NCBI GenBank assembly: GCA_026390695.1
Contig: JAPLFL010000122.1
Span: 35,093-97,880, forward strand
Source of the DNA: Candidatus Kapaibacterium sp.
GTDB lineage: Bacteria > Bacteroidota > Ignavibacteria > Kapaibacteriales > UBA2268
Direction of reading: 5' to 3'
Length of the DNA: 62,788 nt
A model generated the notes under the pieces. It had not been told where the DNA came from and searched no databases. It worked only from the letters and a program-made list of their open reading frames with translations. The position numbers and the translations under genes were made by a program. Shown piece by piece: positions 37,137 through 45,942 of the stretch. Positions within the stretch are counted from its first letter, which is position 1. Each line of letters starts with the position of its first letter.

Positions 37137-38860
37137 ATACTTATAATGAGATAGGATAGTGTTGCAAGGACGCTAACTCCAGCTGTAATATAGTTTACAT
37201 AACTGGCTCTTGCTTGTTGTTTGGTTGTTTCAGGCACATCCGGTGTGGTAGGAACATAAATTTCATCTCCGGCATAGACATAAATATTTTCTTTACTTTC
37301 TATCCAAGCCTTAGTCTTTCCACGAATGATTCTTGATCTTTCCTTTTCTGCTCCGGGGCCATAGCCACCGGCTCTATCTATATAATAACTTAATGTTTTT
37401 CCTTCGACAAATTCAACATATCCCGGATTATTGACTTGACCGAATACAAAAACTTTTTTGGGATTTGCAGGAATAACAATAAAATCGCCATCCTCAAGTT
37501 TCACATTATCATTTGAACTATTCTTATTAAATGCAGCAACAAAATCACAGGCTAAGTAAGGTTTCCTAAGATTAATATGTATATCATAACGCATTGTATC
37601 TTCAAGTAAAAGATCACTATATTGAAAACTCTTTAATCTTTCATAATATTCATTTTTTTTCTCATTAACATCCTTTCTGAGTATATATGCAAGAGGAAGG
37701 TAAGCATCATCGGTAAAACCACCTGCCAGACCGATTAAATCCTTTAAATGTAAATTATTATTTTCACTTATATAGGCTCCTGGGTTTGCCACACAGCCAA
37801 CAACCGAAATTACTCCATTTGATGATGTTTTTGATTTAACTTTTTGTCCGACACTAATCAAAGAACCAGGCTGTAGGTCATAGTCTTCAGCTAATATTCC
37901 ACTTTTATCAACAGAAAGTTTTTTTCGTTCATTAGTTCCAGGTGAAACTAAGTAAATATTTTCAAGATCGGCATCTTCACTTAATCCTGCGCACAAACCC
38001 AACATGAAAGATGCTTTGTCTCCGGCTTTGAAGGCAGAGATACAACTTCTACGTACTGCTCCGCTTATAGAAACAGTTGGATATTGGTTTTTATCAAAAG
38101 GAACAAAAATTTCGTCACCTTCCCTTAAATAAGGATTGCTTTCATTATCAGATAAAGAATAATATTTGTCTATATCAGCTACTGCACCTGTTTTATCTAA
38201 ATGTCTTATAAAAATATTTCTTCTTGAATAATTTAACAAGTTCTCAAATCCGCTTTCAGTCAGAAATTTAAATTTTTCATCCTTCATTTCCTGATTTCTT
38301 GCAATCTGAGCAGATAATGCCTGATTTGATTCAACACCGGTTTTTGGTTGATTTGCAATTTTCAATAAAGTTGAAACACAATAGGAGGCCGGTACAATAT
38401 ATGAACCAGGAAAAAAAACATTACCGTCTATATTCACTAATACTGATCTGGACTGTTTCAATCCAACGATTGATTTAGCATTTGAAATATTTGAACTTAT
38501 GGTATCAGAAATCATTTTTTTTACTTCAGCTAAGGTTTTTCCCTTCAAATTCATTTCCCAGTTTCTATTTACGATTATGGTATTTTCCGGGCTAACAACC
38601 AGCATCTGTTCAAGGGTGTATGATGGGATGATCTGAAGCGACAATACATCACCCGGGCCAACGTAATAATAATTGTCATTAACGATAGAAGCAACCGGAG
38701 TATTCTCGGTCTTCGATATTTTATCTATAGCAGAACTTTGTTCAATCGTTTGTTGGAACATACTTTTAGAATCAAGAGACGATGCCCCCTTCAATTGAGC
38801 CAGAGCACTACTATAACAAAATATAAGAATCAGAGAGCTTAACAGGGTGTATGACTTCAT
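37121..38860 (-). CDS. Wza-type polysaccharide export protein (SLBB)
   Basis: 579 residues. Signal peptide 1-21 (ends ALA-Q). A Poly_export domain begins VGPGDVLSLQI at about 68, followed by at least three SLBB domains (VSISGAVRRS, VVGCVANPGAY, VFGQVNNPGYVEF). A C-terminal TM helix (about 555-575) ends in GKK, matching the Wza helix that crosses the outer membrane. It lacks a clear lipobox and is about 200 residues longer than E. coli Wza, through extra SLBB copies. First gene of the operon. No Wzc kinase follows. Confidence 0.92.
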   Translation of the reverse strand: MKSYTLLSSLILIFCYSSALAQLKGASSLDSKSMFQQTIEQSSAIDKISKTENTPVASIVNDNYYYVGPGDVLSLQIIPSYTLEQMLVVSPENTIIVNRNWEMNLKGKTLAEVKKMISDTISSNISNAKSIVGLKQSRSVLVNIDGNVFFPGSYIVPASYCVSTLLKIANQPKTGVESNQALSAQIARNQEMKDEKFKFLTESGFENLLNYSRRNIFIRHLDKTGAVADIDKYYSLSDNESNPYLREGDEIFVPFDKNQYPTVSISGAVRRSCISAFKAGDKASFMLGLCAGLSEDADLENIYLVSPGTNERKKLSVDKSGILAEDYDLQPGSLISVGQKVKSKTSSNGVISVVGCVANPGAYISENNNLHLKDLIGLAGGFTDDAYLPLAYILRKDVNEKKNEYYERLKSFQYSDLLLEDTMRYDIHINLRKPYLACDFVAAFNKNSSNDNVKLEDGDFIVIPANPKKVFVFGQVNNPGYVEFVEGKTLSYYIDRAGGYGPGAEKERSRIIRGKTKAWIESKENIYVYAGDEIYVPTTPDVPETTKQQARASYVNYITAGVSVLATLSYLIISIWGKK

Positions 38861-39070
38861 TTAAAATAACGATAAAGTAAAACAAATTAACTTCAAAAAT
38901 ACGAAAAATCAAGGTTTTATTTTCATTTTATTCTATGACGATTCAAGAATTGATTTAGTCAGTTCCTGATATACATATTTTTAAGAATCAGAATAATAAA
39001 AAATAATTGTAAATTTGTTGTTAACAAAATTTGAAAATAATTATTATGTTTAATTAATATAAAGCTAAAA

Positions 39071-40909
39071 ATGAAAAAGCACATTAATATTATCCGAATT
39101 TTTTTTATTCTCGGATTAATAATAAATCTAAGCATGATTGCTTCTGCAGAAGGTGATAAAAGCAAGATTCAAGTCAATATGTATGACTTGTACGATTCAC
39201 AGCCGGATTATAACAGTTGCAGCCCCGGAGCTCTCAAGGCAACTGAGAAACAAGCAATACTTGATTATATCAACCTCATTCGCTCATATCACGGTCTAAA
39301 AGCTGTAACTTATGATGAGACTAATCAAATAAAGGCTATGAAAGCAGCTATGCTGATTTCTATTAATAACAATATGACCCATACTCCTGCCTCAAATGAA
39401 ATTTGTTATTCACAGGACGCTTATGACGGTAGCAACCAATCCAATTTGTTTTATCAGACAGGGTCTGGATTGGGCGATCTGGTGCCATCATTAAATTCCG
39501 TAATTATGTGGATGTGGGACGACGGCCAAGCATCATTAGGCCATAGACAAGCTATTATAAATCCTTTTTTAACAAAAATTGCATTCGGACGCAGTGATGG
39601 AACCCCAAAAGTAAATTTTAACGGAACTATTACATCAATGACCTTGTTTTATCAGCCAAATGTTACCGGAAGTATAAATGTTGACTTTGTTGCATGCCCA
39701 CAAAATGATTACAATACTGATCTTTTCAAAAAGAATTGGCTTTTAAATTTCTCAGCTTTTTATGATAAAAATCAATGGTTCAATAATAAAAATATCGACT
39801 ATTCAGCAGTTTCAATCACAGTGAGCGATCCGGATGGAAATAGATTAAATGTGCACGGTATTCAATACGATTTTGATGGCTGGGGATCTATTCCTAACGA
39901 TTTAAAATGGTACGCCGACGGTTTGATGGATAATGTAAAATACACAGTTGAAATCAAGAATGCCAAGGTTAACGGATCTGTTAAAAATTATACTTATACT
40001 TTCACTTTGGGAAAAGGCGGTTCATCCTCGAATCCTCCAAGTGTGCCTGCTAATCTGAGTCCTGTAGATTTAACCACTAATTTTGATCCGGCAGGAACAT
40101 TATCATGGGCAAATGTGAGTGGCGCTGATTCTTATAAAATTCAAATTTCGACGGATAATCAATTCAATTCAACACAAGTGGATGAGCCTACTTTATTAAC
40201 AAACTATTATAATCTGCAGCCAGCTTTAAGTCCAAGCACGACTTATTTCTGGCGTGTTGCCGCTGTTAATACCAAGGGCACAAGCAACTGGACAAATACT
40301 ATAAAATTCACAACTTCCGCACCAGCACCGGGAGTAATCAAACTTTACAAACCAGTGAATTATGCAAAAAATCTGGGACTCACTCCTAATTTCACCTGGG
40401 CTAAAGACGCATCAGCTTTGAAATATAACCTCCAGATTACAAGTGTTCCTGATGATTTTAGTAGTTCTTATATAGTGCTCGAACTTACATCACTGACAGA
40501 TACTTCATACAATTGTCCTAAAAATAGGTTGTTGAAAAACATGACTTATTACTGGCGCCTTAGAATGACTACCAGTGGAGGAACCGGCCCATGGTCAGAG
40601 GTTAGGTCTTTCGAAACCGGAGATCCTTCCATTGTTAATGAACAAGAACCAGAGCATTTTTCTGTCGCTTTCAGTAAACAAGAAAATTCGGAACACTATA
40701 ATTTAATGATAAATTCAAATTCTCAGAATTCTTTAGATGTGCAAATTATTGATTTAACCGGAAATCTTCTTTTTGAAAAACGTAGTATTGAGATTACAAG
40801 CGGAGCTTCAACGATTCCTATGAATATAACAAATATTTCAAATGGAGTTTATATTTATCGCATAATTACCCCAAAATCAATACTGACAGGCAAGTTTGTT
40901 AAGTTATAA
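39071..40909 (+). CDS. CAP-domain protein with FN3 repeats and T9SS tail
   Basis: 612 residues. A signal peptide (about 1-27) is followed by a CAP/SCP-PR1 domain (about 50-185) with ILDYINLIRSYHGL, an MTHTP strand and GHRQAIINP, holding the conserved His residues. A linker and two fibronectin III domains follow (about 325-420 and 425-520; each with YYWRL or YFWRVAAVN). A type A T9SS tail ends NGVYIYRI and FVKL. Exported to the surface; CAP domains bind lipids or act as toxins or adhesins. No operon partner. Confidence 0.88.
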   Translation: MKKHINIIRIFFILGLIINLSMIASAEGDKSKIQVNMYDLYDSQPDYNSCSPGALKATEKQAILDYINLIRSYHGLKAVTYDETNQIKAMKAAMLISINNNMTHTPASNEICYSQDAYDGSNQSNLFYQTGSGLGDLVPSLNSVIMWMWDDGQASLGHRQAIINPFLTKIAFGRSDGTPKVNFNGTITSMTLFYQPNVTGSINVDFVACPQNDYNTDLFKKNWLLNFSAFYDKNQWFNNKNIDYSAVSITVSDPDGNRLNVHGIQYDFDGWGSIPNDLKWYADGLMDNVKYTVEIKNAKVNGSVKNYTYTFTLGKGGSSSNPPSVPANLSPVDLTTNFDPAGTLSWANVSGADSYKIQISTDNQFNSTQVDEPTLLTNYYNLQPALSPSTTYFWRVAAVNTKGTSNWTNTIKFTTSAPAPGVIKLYKPVNYAKNLGLTPNFTWAKDASALKYNLQITSVPDDFSSSYIVLELTSLTDTSYNCPKNRLLKNMTYYWRLRMTTSGGTGPWSEVRSFETGDPSIVNEQEPEHFSVAFSKQENSEHYNLMINSNSQNSLDVQIIDLTGNLLFEKRSIEITSGASTIPMNITNISNGVYIYRIITPKSILTGKFVKL

Positions 40910-40977
40910 ATTTTTAAAGTTAAATAAGTATTAATTTAGATGACTTTCCTATATATGAAGTAATTACTAAGATTATC

Positions 40978-41044
40978 TTTCCTGCGAATGCAGTAATTCA
41001 CATCCAGTGCCAAGATTTGGGATTACGCTTTCGCAGGAATGACT
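40978..41044. repeat. CCTGCGNATGCAGG-type inverted repeat
   Basis: TTTCCTGCGAATGCAG begins the element, and GCTTTCGCAGGAATGACTT closes it in inverted orientation, 67 bp in all. It is a decayed member of the family at 24658 and 62589. It lies between the CAP gene and pdxH. Confidence 0.75.
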
Positions 41045-41102
41045 TGAAAATAAATCATCAGTCAGCCTTCAATCACGTTATTCGATTAATAGTAAAAATA
41101 AA

Positions 41103-41738
41103 ATGAAGTTTAAATCCGATAGTCACAATGATTATGGAAAATTCAAACTTGATCTGAAGTCAATTGAGAAAAATCCATTCGAACAATTTAATAGATGGTT
41201 AAGTGATGCACAAAAGGCAGACTTTATCGATGCTAATGCTATGTCAATTTCAACTGTCAATGCTGATGGAAAGCCATCTTCACGAATTGTTCTGCTCAAG
41301 CAATTTGATGAAAATGGCTTTGTTTTCTTTACTAATTATCAGAGTCGTAAAGGAAAAGATATTGAAGTGAATCCAAATATTTGTGCATTATTTTTCTGGG
41401 ATAAACTTGAACGCCAAATAAGGATTGAAGGTACAATTGAAAAAATTAGTCTTTTAGAATCTGAGCAGTATTACCACTCGCGTCCCTACCAGAGCAGGAT
41501 TGGAGCATGGGCTTCGGAGCAGAGTCAAATATTGGAATCGAGGTTTACTTTGATTCGCAAAGTTGCAAAATACATTACTAAATATCCGATTAATCCGCCA
41601 CTACCGCCTTTTTGGGGAGGTTACAGGCTAATTCCTGAGTATTTTGAATTTTGGCAAGGCCGTGAAAGCCGCTTACACGATAGATTTTCATATCAAAAAG
41701 GAGATAGGAACTGGGAAATTCAGCGTCTATACCCTTAA
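41103..41738 (+). CDS. pdxH: Pyridoxine/pyridoxamine 5'-phosphate oxidase
   Basis: 211 residues. FMN enzyme oxidising PNP/PMP to pyridoxal 5'-phosphate in vitamin B6 salvage. Motifs: NPFEQFNRWL, SSRIVLLK (FMN), FFTNYQSRKGKDI, the SRIGAWAS segment, and the C-terminal FWQGRESRLHDR followed by NWEIQRLYP. Length and both FMN-binding ends are intact. Monocistronic; converges with ruvA. Confidence 0.97.
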   Translation: MKFKSDSHNDYGKFKLDLKSIEKNPFEQFNRWLSDAQKADFIDANAMSISTVNADGKPSSRIVLLKQFDENGFVFFTNYQSRKGKDIEVNPNICALFFWDKLERQIRIEGTIEKISLLESEQYYHSRPYQSRIGAWASEQSQILESRFTLIRKVAKYITKYPINPPLPPFWGGYRLIPEYFEFWQGRESRLHDRFSYQKGDRNWEIQRLYP

Positions 41739-41765
41739 TTAGTTAAAAATTAATAAACTGAAACT

Positions 41766-42362
41766 CTACTGCATAGCTATTCTTAAAGCTTTTTTAATTA
41801 CAAGTTCAGCCGTATATTTATCAGAATCCGGTTCGGAAAATACCTGTCTTACAGCCTTTTCTGCTAATAATCTGTTATATCCCAATGTTTGAAGTGCCGA
41901 AAGTGCTTCCTGTTTTATAAGATTTGTTTCTGCGCCAAGCTCAGAACCGCCGAGACTGCCAAGTTTCAATATTTTATCCTTGAGTTCAAGAATAATTCTT
42001 TCAGCGGTTTTTTTTCCAACACCCGGAAGTTTGGTCAAAGCAATAATATTTCCCGATAAAATAATATTTTGGAAATCCGCTAATGGCACAGATAGTATCC
42101 CAAGAGCGCTCTTGGGGCCAATTCCACTAATAGAGATTAATAGCTTAAAAGCTTCTCTTTCAACCACAGTTGAGAAACCATACAGAGAAATTGAATCTTC
42201 CTTTGGAATTAATATTGTATATATATGAGTCTGTGAGCCCTTTTCAGGAATTTTTTCTGAAGTATTAAGCGATATACCAACCGAATATTCCAAACCGTTA
42301 CATTCGATAATTAGTTCATTTGTACTTTTATCAATTACAGTACCCTTTATGCCGACAATCAT
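41766..42362 (-). CDS. ruvA: Holliday junction helicase subunit RuvA
   Basis: 198 residues. N-terminal OB fold (MIVGIKGTVIDK), a double helix-hairpin-helix domain with GIGPKSALGIL and LPGVGKKTAERII, a flexible linker and the C-terminal RuvB-binding domain (ALQTLGYN). It binds four-way junctions and loads RuvB. ruvB and ruvC are not adjacent. Confidence 0.97.
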   Translation of the reverse strand: MIVGIKGTVIDKSTNELIIECNGLEYSVGISLNTSEKIPEKGSQTHIYTILIPKEDSISLYGFSTVVEREAFKLLISISGIGPKSALGILSVPLADFQNIILSGNIIALTKLPGVGKKTAERIILELKDKILKLGSLGGSELGAETNLIKQEALSALQTLGYNRLLAEKAVRQVFSEPDSDKYTAELVIKKALRIAMQ

Positions 42363-42494
42363 GTTCCTCCATTAAATTTTTGACAAATTTAAGATATTTT
42401 TTATTATTTTATTAAACTTTTTTTGCATTTGTCCTATCTAATTATTAAATTGTATAACAAGAAACAAAATAATTATTTTTTTTACAGGTGATTT

Positions 42495-43121
42495 ATGAAA
42501 AAACAAACTATCCAATTGTTATTAGCATTGATAGTTGCTTTTATTGGCTTCTATTCTTGCTCAAATCAATCTCAGATTTCCAATCCAGTACCAGCAAACA
42601 CAACAAGCACCATTCAGACTGATGCTTTGGGTGGGCAGTTGAATGAAGCTACATTAGAAAATGACATGCAGTACACTCCTACTGCGGTTGAAACAGGGAT
42701 TCAAACCGATCCTCAAATTATTCCTCTTGATAGAATACTAAAACAATTAAATTTGACTGAAGAGCAAACTGCAAAAATCAAAGGATTACTTGGAAGATAC
42801 CGCGAATGCGCTGCCGGTGCAATCAGAGAATTACGTGCATCAGAACGTGAAATTATGCAACATGCAAATGAAGCCCGCCGTGCTATTATTGAGAAATTCA
42901 AAAAAGGTGAAATCACTCGTGAAGAAGCTGCTGCAGCCATGGAAAGATTAAATCAAAGAGTTCGCGAAGCATTACAAAATAATCCTGCAAAAGCCGCAGC
43001 TAAAGCAGCAATTAAAAATTGTCTCGATAGAGTCTTTGCTGCTATAGATTCAGTTCTTGAAGGTGATCAAATACGTCAGTGGCGTGCTTGGGTAATTAAT
43101 TTCTGGAAAAATTTCAGATAA
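42495..43121 (+). CDS. Spy/CpxP-like lipoprotein (LTxxQ)
   Basis: 208 residues. Hydrophobic leader with Cys22 in a weak lipobox (FYSC), so likely a lipoprotein. A Ser/Thr/Asn-rich linker spans about 25-70. A helical domain with the LTEEQ motif (LNLTEEQTAKIKGLL) is like periplasmic chaperone Spy/CpxP. It is rich in Glu, Arg and Ala, and the helices at about 120-180 look coiled. Monocistronic with its own terminator. Role in envelope stress is inferred. Confidence 0.7.
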   Translation: MKKQTIQLLLALIVAFIGFYSCSNQSQISNPVPANTTSTIQTDALGGQLNEATLENDMQYTPTAVETGIQTDPQIIPLDRILKQLNLTEEQTAKIKGLLGRYRECAAGAIRELRASEREIMQHANEARRAIIEKFKKGEITREEAAAAMERLNQRVREALQNNPAKAAAKAAIKNCLDRVFAAIDSVLEGDQIRQWRAWVINFWKNFR

Positions 43122-43157
43122 GTATTCGTTAATTATTTTATTATCATAATTTTAGAG

Positions 43158-43187
43158 AAATCCATCTACTTAAGATGGATTTTTTTA
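43158..43187 (+). terminator. Rho-independent terminator
   Basis: AAATCCATCT and AGATGGATTT pair around a short loop, followed by seven T. It lies after the Spy-like gene and just before the HisA-like gene. Confidence 0.85.
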
Positions 43188-43219
43188 TATTTGAACTTGT
43201 TTAATGTAAATTTTTCATA

Positions 43220-43957
43220 ATGGAAAAAAGATTCGCGATAATACCTTCGGTTGAAATTAAAGATGAACGATGTCCAATGTGCATTCAGGGCGCTCATGGC
43301 ACCGAAACATTTTATTATGGTTTATCCGAACATCCACTTGATATATGTCGTCTATTGAGGCTTGAAAACGCTAAAACGATGTTGATAGATGCACAGGACT
43401 TAGATTTTTCATCAAAATCGGAATATTACCACGATTTAATCAATCAAATCTTTAATGCAACTCGAATTGCTATTCAATTCAAAGCGAATTTTGAAAATAT
43501 CGGGCAAATCGAAGAATTCATTGATCGTCATTTAGCTCTCAGAGTAATTGTTAATGCTAATTCATTCCCAGATTACCATGTTCTTCAAAACATTATTGAA
43601 GACAAAGGAGCCTCATTTATTTGTATGTATGCAAAATTCAAAAAAGGGATTGCTTCTTTACCTGATAGAAAATTATCAAATGTTGAATTAATGAAGGAAT
43701 TTGCAAACATAGGTGTAGATAGGGTTCTTTATCATGAACTTGACTTTGAAACAGGGACTGATTACGCCTCTATCGCTGCTCTTGCAAGTGAAACAAATCT
43801 GAAGATTACCCTTTTTGATAATGTCGATAGCCCGGAAGAACTTTGGAGAGTAAGTAAATATAAAGATTTAGGAATTGATTCTGCAGTAATCGGTTTGCCA
43901 CTTTACGAAAATTCTTTTCCTTGTCAACAGCTCTGGCGGCTTGCTGAGTGCGGTTAG
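43220..43957 (+). CDS. HisA-like TIM-barrel protein with altered active site
   Basis: 245 residues. The start IIPSVEIKDERCPMCIQG matches the first strand and loop of HisA (IPA-x-D-L), and ESW-like strands and a final IGLPLYENSF match its GRALYEG end. Both catalytic Asp appear as Glu: E12 in SVEI, and HEL instead of TDI in the seventh-strand region (RVLYHELDFETG). The second phosphate-binding GG is replaced (LFDNVDS). It is not in a his operon and converges with an FAD oxidase with a 2-bp gap. Probably a HisA-related protein with another substrate; true ProFAR isomerase activity is doubtful. Confidence 0.75.
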   Translation: MEKRFAIIPSVEIKDERCPMCIQGAHGTETFYYGLSEHPLDICRLLRLENAKTMLIDAQDLDFSSKSEYYHDLINQIFNATRIAIQFKANFENIGQIEEFIDRHLALRVIVNANSFPDYHVLQNIIEDKGASFICMYAKFKKGIASLPDRKLSNVELMKEFANIGVDRVLYHELDFETGTDYASIAALASETNLKITLFDNVDSPEELWRVSKYKDLGIDSAVIGLPLYENSFPCQQLWRLAECG

Positions 43958-43959
43958 AT

Positions 43960-45435
43960 TTAATCGAACAAATTCCCCTGATTTATTAACATTTTTGGAT
44001 CTAATGCTCTTTTAATAGCTTTCATAGCCTGAATAGCTTCATCGCCATACATTTGCTTCAGATAGTTCTTCTTTAATTTCCCGATCCCATGCTCTGCTGA
44101 GACTGTTCCCTGCAATTCCAATGTTAAATCAATGATCTTCTGGTACGCTGTCAGTGCGACTTTACGCTCATCTTCATTGATTACAAAAAAATTTGCATGT
44201 AGGTGATTATTACCAACATGTCCGAATACACAGGTGTTGATGCCAGTTTCACTCAATATTTCATGTATTTTATAGAATAATTTTTCAAAATTTTCCATCG
44301 GAACTGCAGTATCAGTCGCTATTTTGGTTTGAATATTCTTCGATGTAAGTTCATTAATTGTTAATGGCAATTTATGCCGGAATTCTCTAAACTTTCTGTG
44401 CTCAGTCTCATTGAGAGCAAACCATGAGCCATCTGCCAAATCCGAATATTTAGTAATTAATTCATACCATTGAACTAAAATAATATTTTCAAATTCATAA
44501 TAATATTCTTGTTCGAACCAAACAGCCCCTATTGCATCATGCGGAATCTGCGAATAAAATGTTTTTAAAAATTCAAGCGAATTGTTATCAAAATACTCAA
44601 TCAGCCTTGCACAAGGTTTATCATTTAAATTAATATCTATTTTATTTCTTTCATTGCTGAAATCACGGGACTGAACGATAAATTCCAGCATTTTATTAAA
44701 TTCATTAAAGAAGATAATTCCCGCCATTATATTATCCGGCATTGGCAGAACTGACAGTTCGATCTCAGCTACCGCGGCCAAAGTTCCTTCACTGCCGATA
44801 AAAAGATCAATTGCATCCATATCAGGTTTGATGTAATAACCGGAAGCATTTTTACAATTCGGCATTTTAATCGAAGGAAGAACCAAAGCTGTTTCAGAAC
44901 CATCATCAGCATATAAAATTAAATTTACATCAGTTGCTAAATTTTGTCCTCGCCTCAATTCCAACATTTTACCATTTGCTAAGATCAGTTTCAGATAACG
45001 AACAAAATTCCTTGACATTCCATACTTGAATGTTCTTGCTCCTGAGGCATTGGTGGCTATATTTCCACCTATAAAACTTAACTTCTCGGTAGGATTGGGT
45101 GGATAGAAGAAATTTTGAGTTTCCAGAAAATCTTGAATATCCTCAAGCCTGACTCCTGATTGGACTTTCAGGTATTTTTTATCAGCATTAAATTCTATGA
45201 ATGAATTTAATAACTCCATTGAAATAACAACACCTTTTTCAGCTACTGCAGATCCGGTTAGACCTGTACCAGCAGCATAAATCGAGAATGGTATATCCGA
45301 ATGATAAAGTTTTTTTATCTGTTTCTGGAGTTCGGCAACAGTCTCAGGTAAGTAAACTGCATTAGCAGAGCCTTTCAAATTAGAAGCATCTCGCAGATAA
45401 CTTTCAATTTCATCATTATTTTTTTTTATTTTCAT
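43960..45435 (-). CDS. FAD-linked oxidase (GlcD/D-lactate dehydrogenase-like)
   Basis: 491 residues. A PCMH-type FAD domain (about 25-205) has YAAGTGLTGS, the pyrophosphate loop SFIGGNIATNASGARTFKYG, and a C-terminal FAD-oxidase domain with GHVGNNHLHANF and SAEHGIGKLKK. It oxidises a 2-hydroxy acid such as glycolate or D-lactate and passes electrons on. No iron-sulfur partner (GlcF-like) is adjacent. Follows rpsP by 69 bp with a terminator between, so it is probably a separate unit. Confidence 0.9.
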   Translation of the reverse strand: MKIKKNNDEIESYLRDASNLKGSANAVYLPETVAELQKQIKKLYHSDIPFSIYAAGTGLTGSAVAEKGVVISMELLNSFIEFNADKKYLKVQSGVRLEDIQDFLETQNFFYPPNPTEKLSFIGGNIATNASGARTFKYGMSRNFVRYLKLILANGKMLELRRGQNLATDVNLILYADDGSETALVLPSIKMPNCKNASGYYIKPDMDAIDLFIGSEGTLAAVAEIELSVLPMPDNIMAGIIFFNEFNKMLEFIVQSRDFSNERNKIDINLNDKPCARLIEYFDNNSLEFLKTFYSQIPHDAIGAVWFEQEYYYEFENIILVQWYELITKYSDLADGSWFALNETEHRKFREFRHKLPLTINELTSKNIQTKIATDTAVPMENFEKLFYKIHEILSETGINTCVFGHVGNNHLHANFFVINEDERKVALTAYQKIIDLTLELQGTVSAEHGIGKLKKNYLKQMYGDEAIQAMKAIKRALDPKMLINQGNLFD

Positions 45436-45450
45436 ATAGGATAAAATAAT

Positions 45451-45484
45451 AAAAAATCCCGATAAAACAGATTCATCGGGATTA
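45451..45484 (-). terminator. Terminator after rpsP
   Basis: Read on the minus strand, AATCCCGAT and ATCGGGATT form a 9-bp stem with a ~10-nt loop, followed by six T. It separates the ffh-rpsP pair from the FAD oxidase gene. Confidence 0.85.
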
Positions 45485-45504
45485 TTTTTTGTTAAAAAGT
45501 TGAT

Positions 45505-45912
45505 TTAGCTTTTTTCTTTATCGGCTTCAGCTTTAGCTTTTGCTTTTTCTGCTTCACGTTTTTTGCGAAGGTCATGACGGCGATTATAGCGAGCTAAAGA
45601 TACGGCTTTATGTTTTTCAACTTCAGCAGCGATTTCTACTTCATCTTTACCTTTAAGTTTCAAAAAACGACGTAATAAAACGCCTTCGTAACTTAATAAA
45701 TGTTTAACAACATCAGTAGGCTGAGCGCCATTATCGAGCCAATAAGCTGCTCTATCGGCATCAATAGAAACTTTTGACGGAAAAATATGCGGGTCATAAT
45801 AACCGAGTCTCTCAATAAAAGCACCGTCGCGACGGGCACGTCCGTCAATGGCAATAATATCATACACTGGATGATGAATTCTGCCTTTTCTTCTTAATCT
45901 TAATTTTACCAT
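45505..45912 (-). CDS. rpsP: 30S ribosomal protein S16
   Basis: 135 residues. The S16 core occupies the first ~80 (VKLRLRRKGRIHHPVYDI, IERLGYYDPH). A charged Lys/Glu/Ala-rich helical extension of ~50 residues follows (KKREAEKAKAKAEA). Such tails are usual in Bacteroidota S16. It lies 30 bp after ffh and ends at a terminator; the common rimM-trmD-rplS neighbours are absent. Confidence 0.97.
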   Translation of the reverse strand: MVKLRLRRKGRIHHPVYDIIAIDGRARRDGAFIERLGYYDPHIFPSKVSIDADRAAYWLDNGAQPTDVVKHLLSYEGVLLRRFLKLKGKDEVEIAAEVEKHKAVSLARYNRRHDLRKKREAEKAKAKAEADKEKS

Positions 45913-45942
45913 TTTAAAAAACCTAACTATATTAAATAAAAA

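Noticed and set aside
43220-43957. Annotating the HisA-like gene as hisA
   Set aside because: Both catalytic Asp positions are Glu and the phosphate GG is lost; no his operon.
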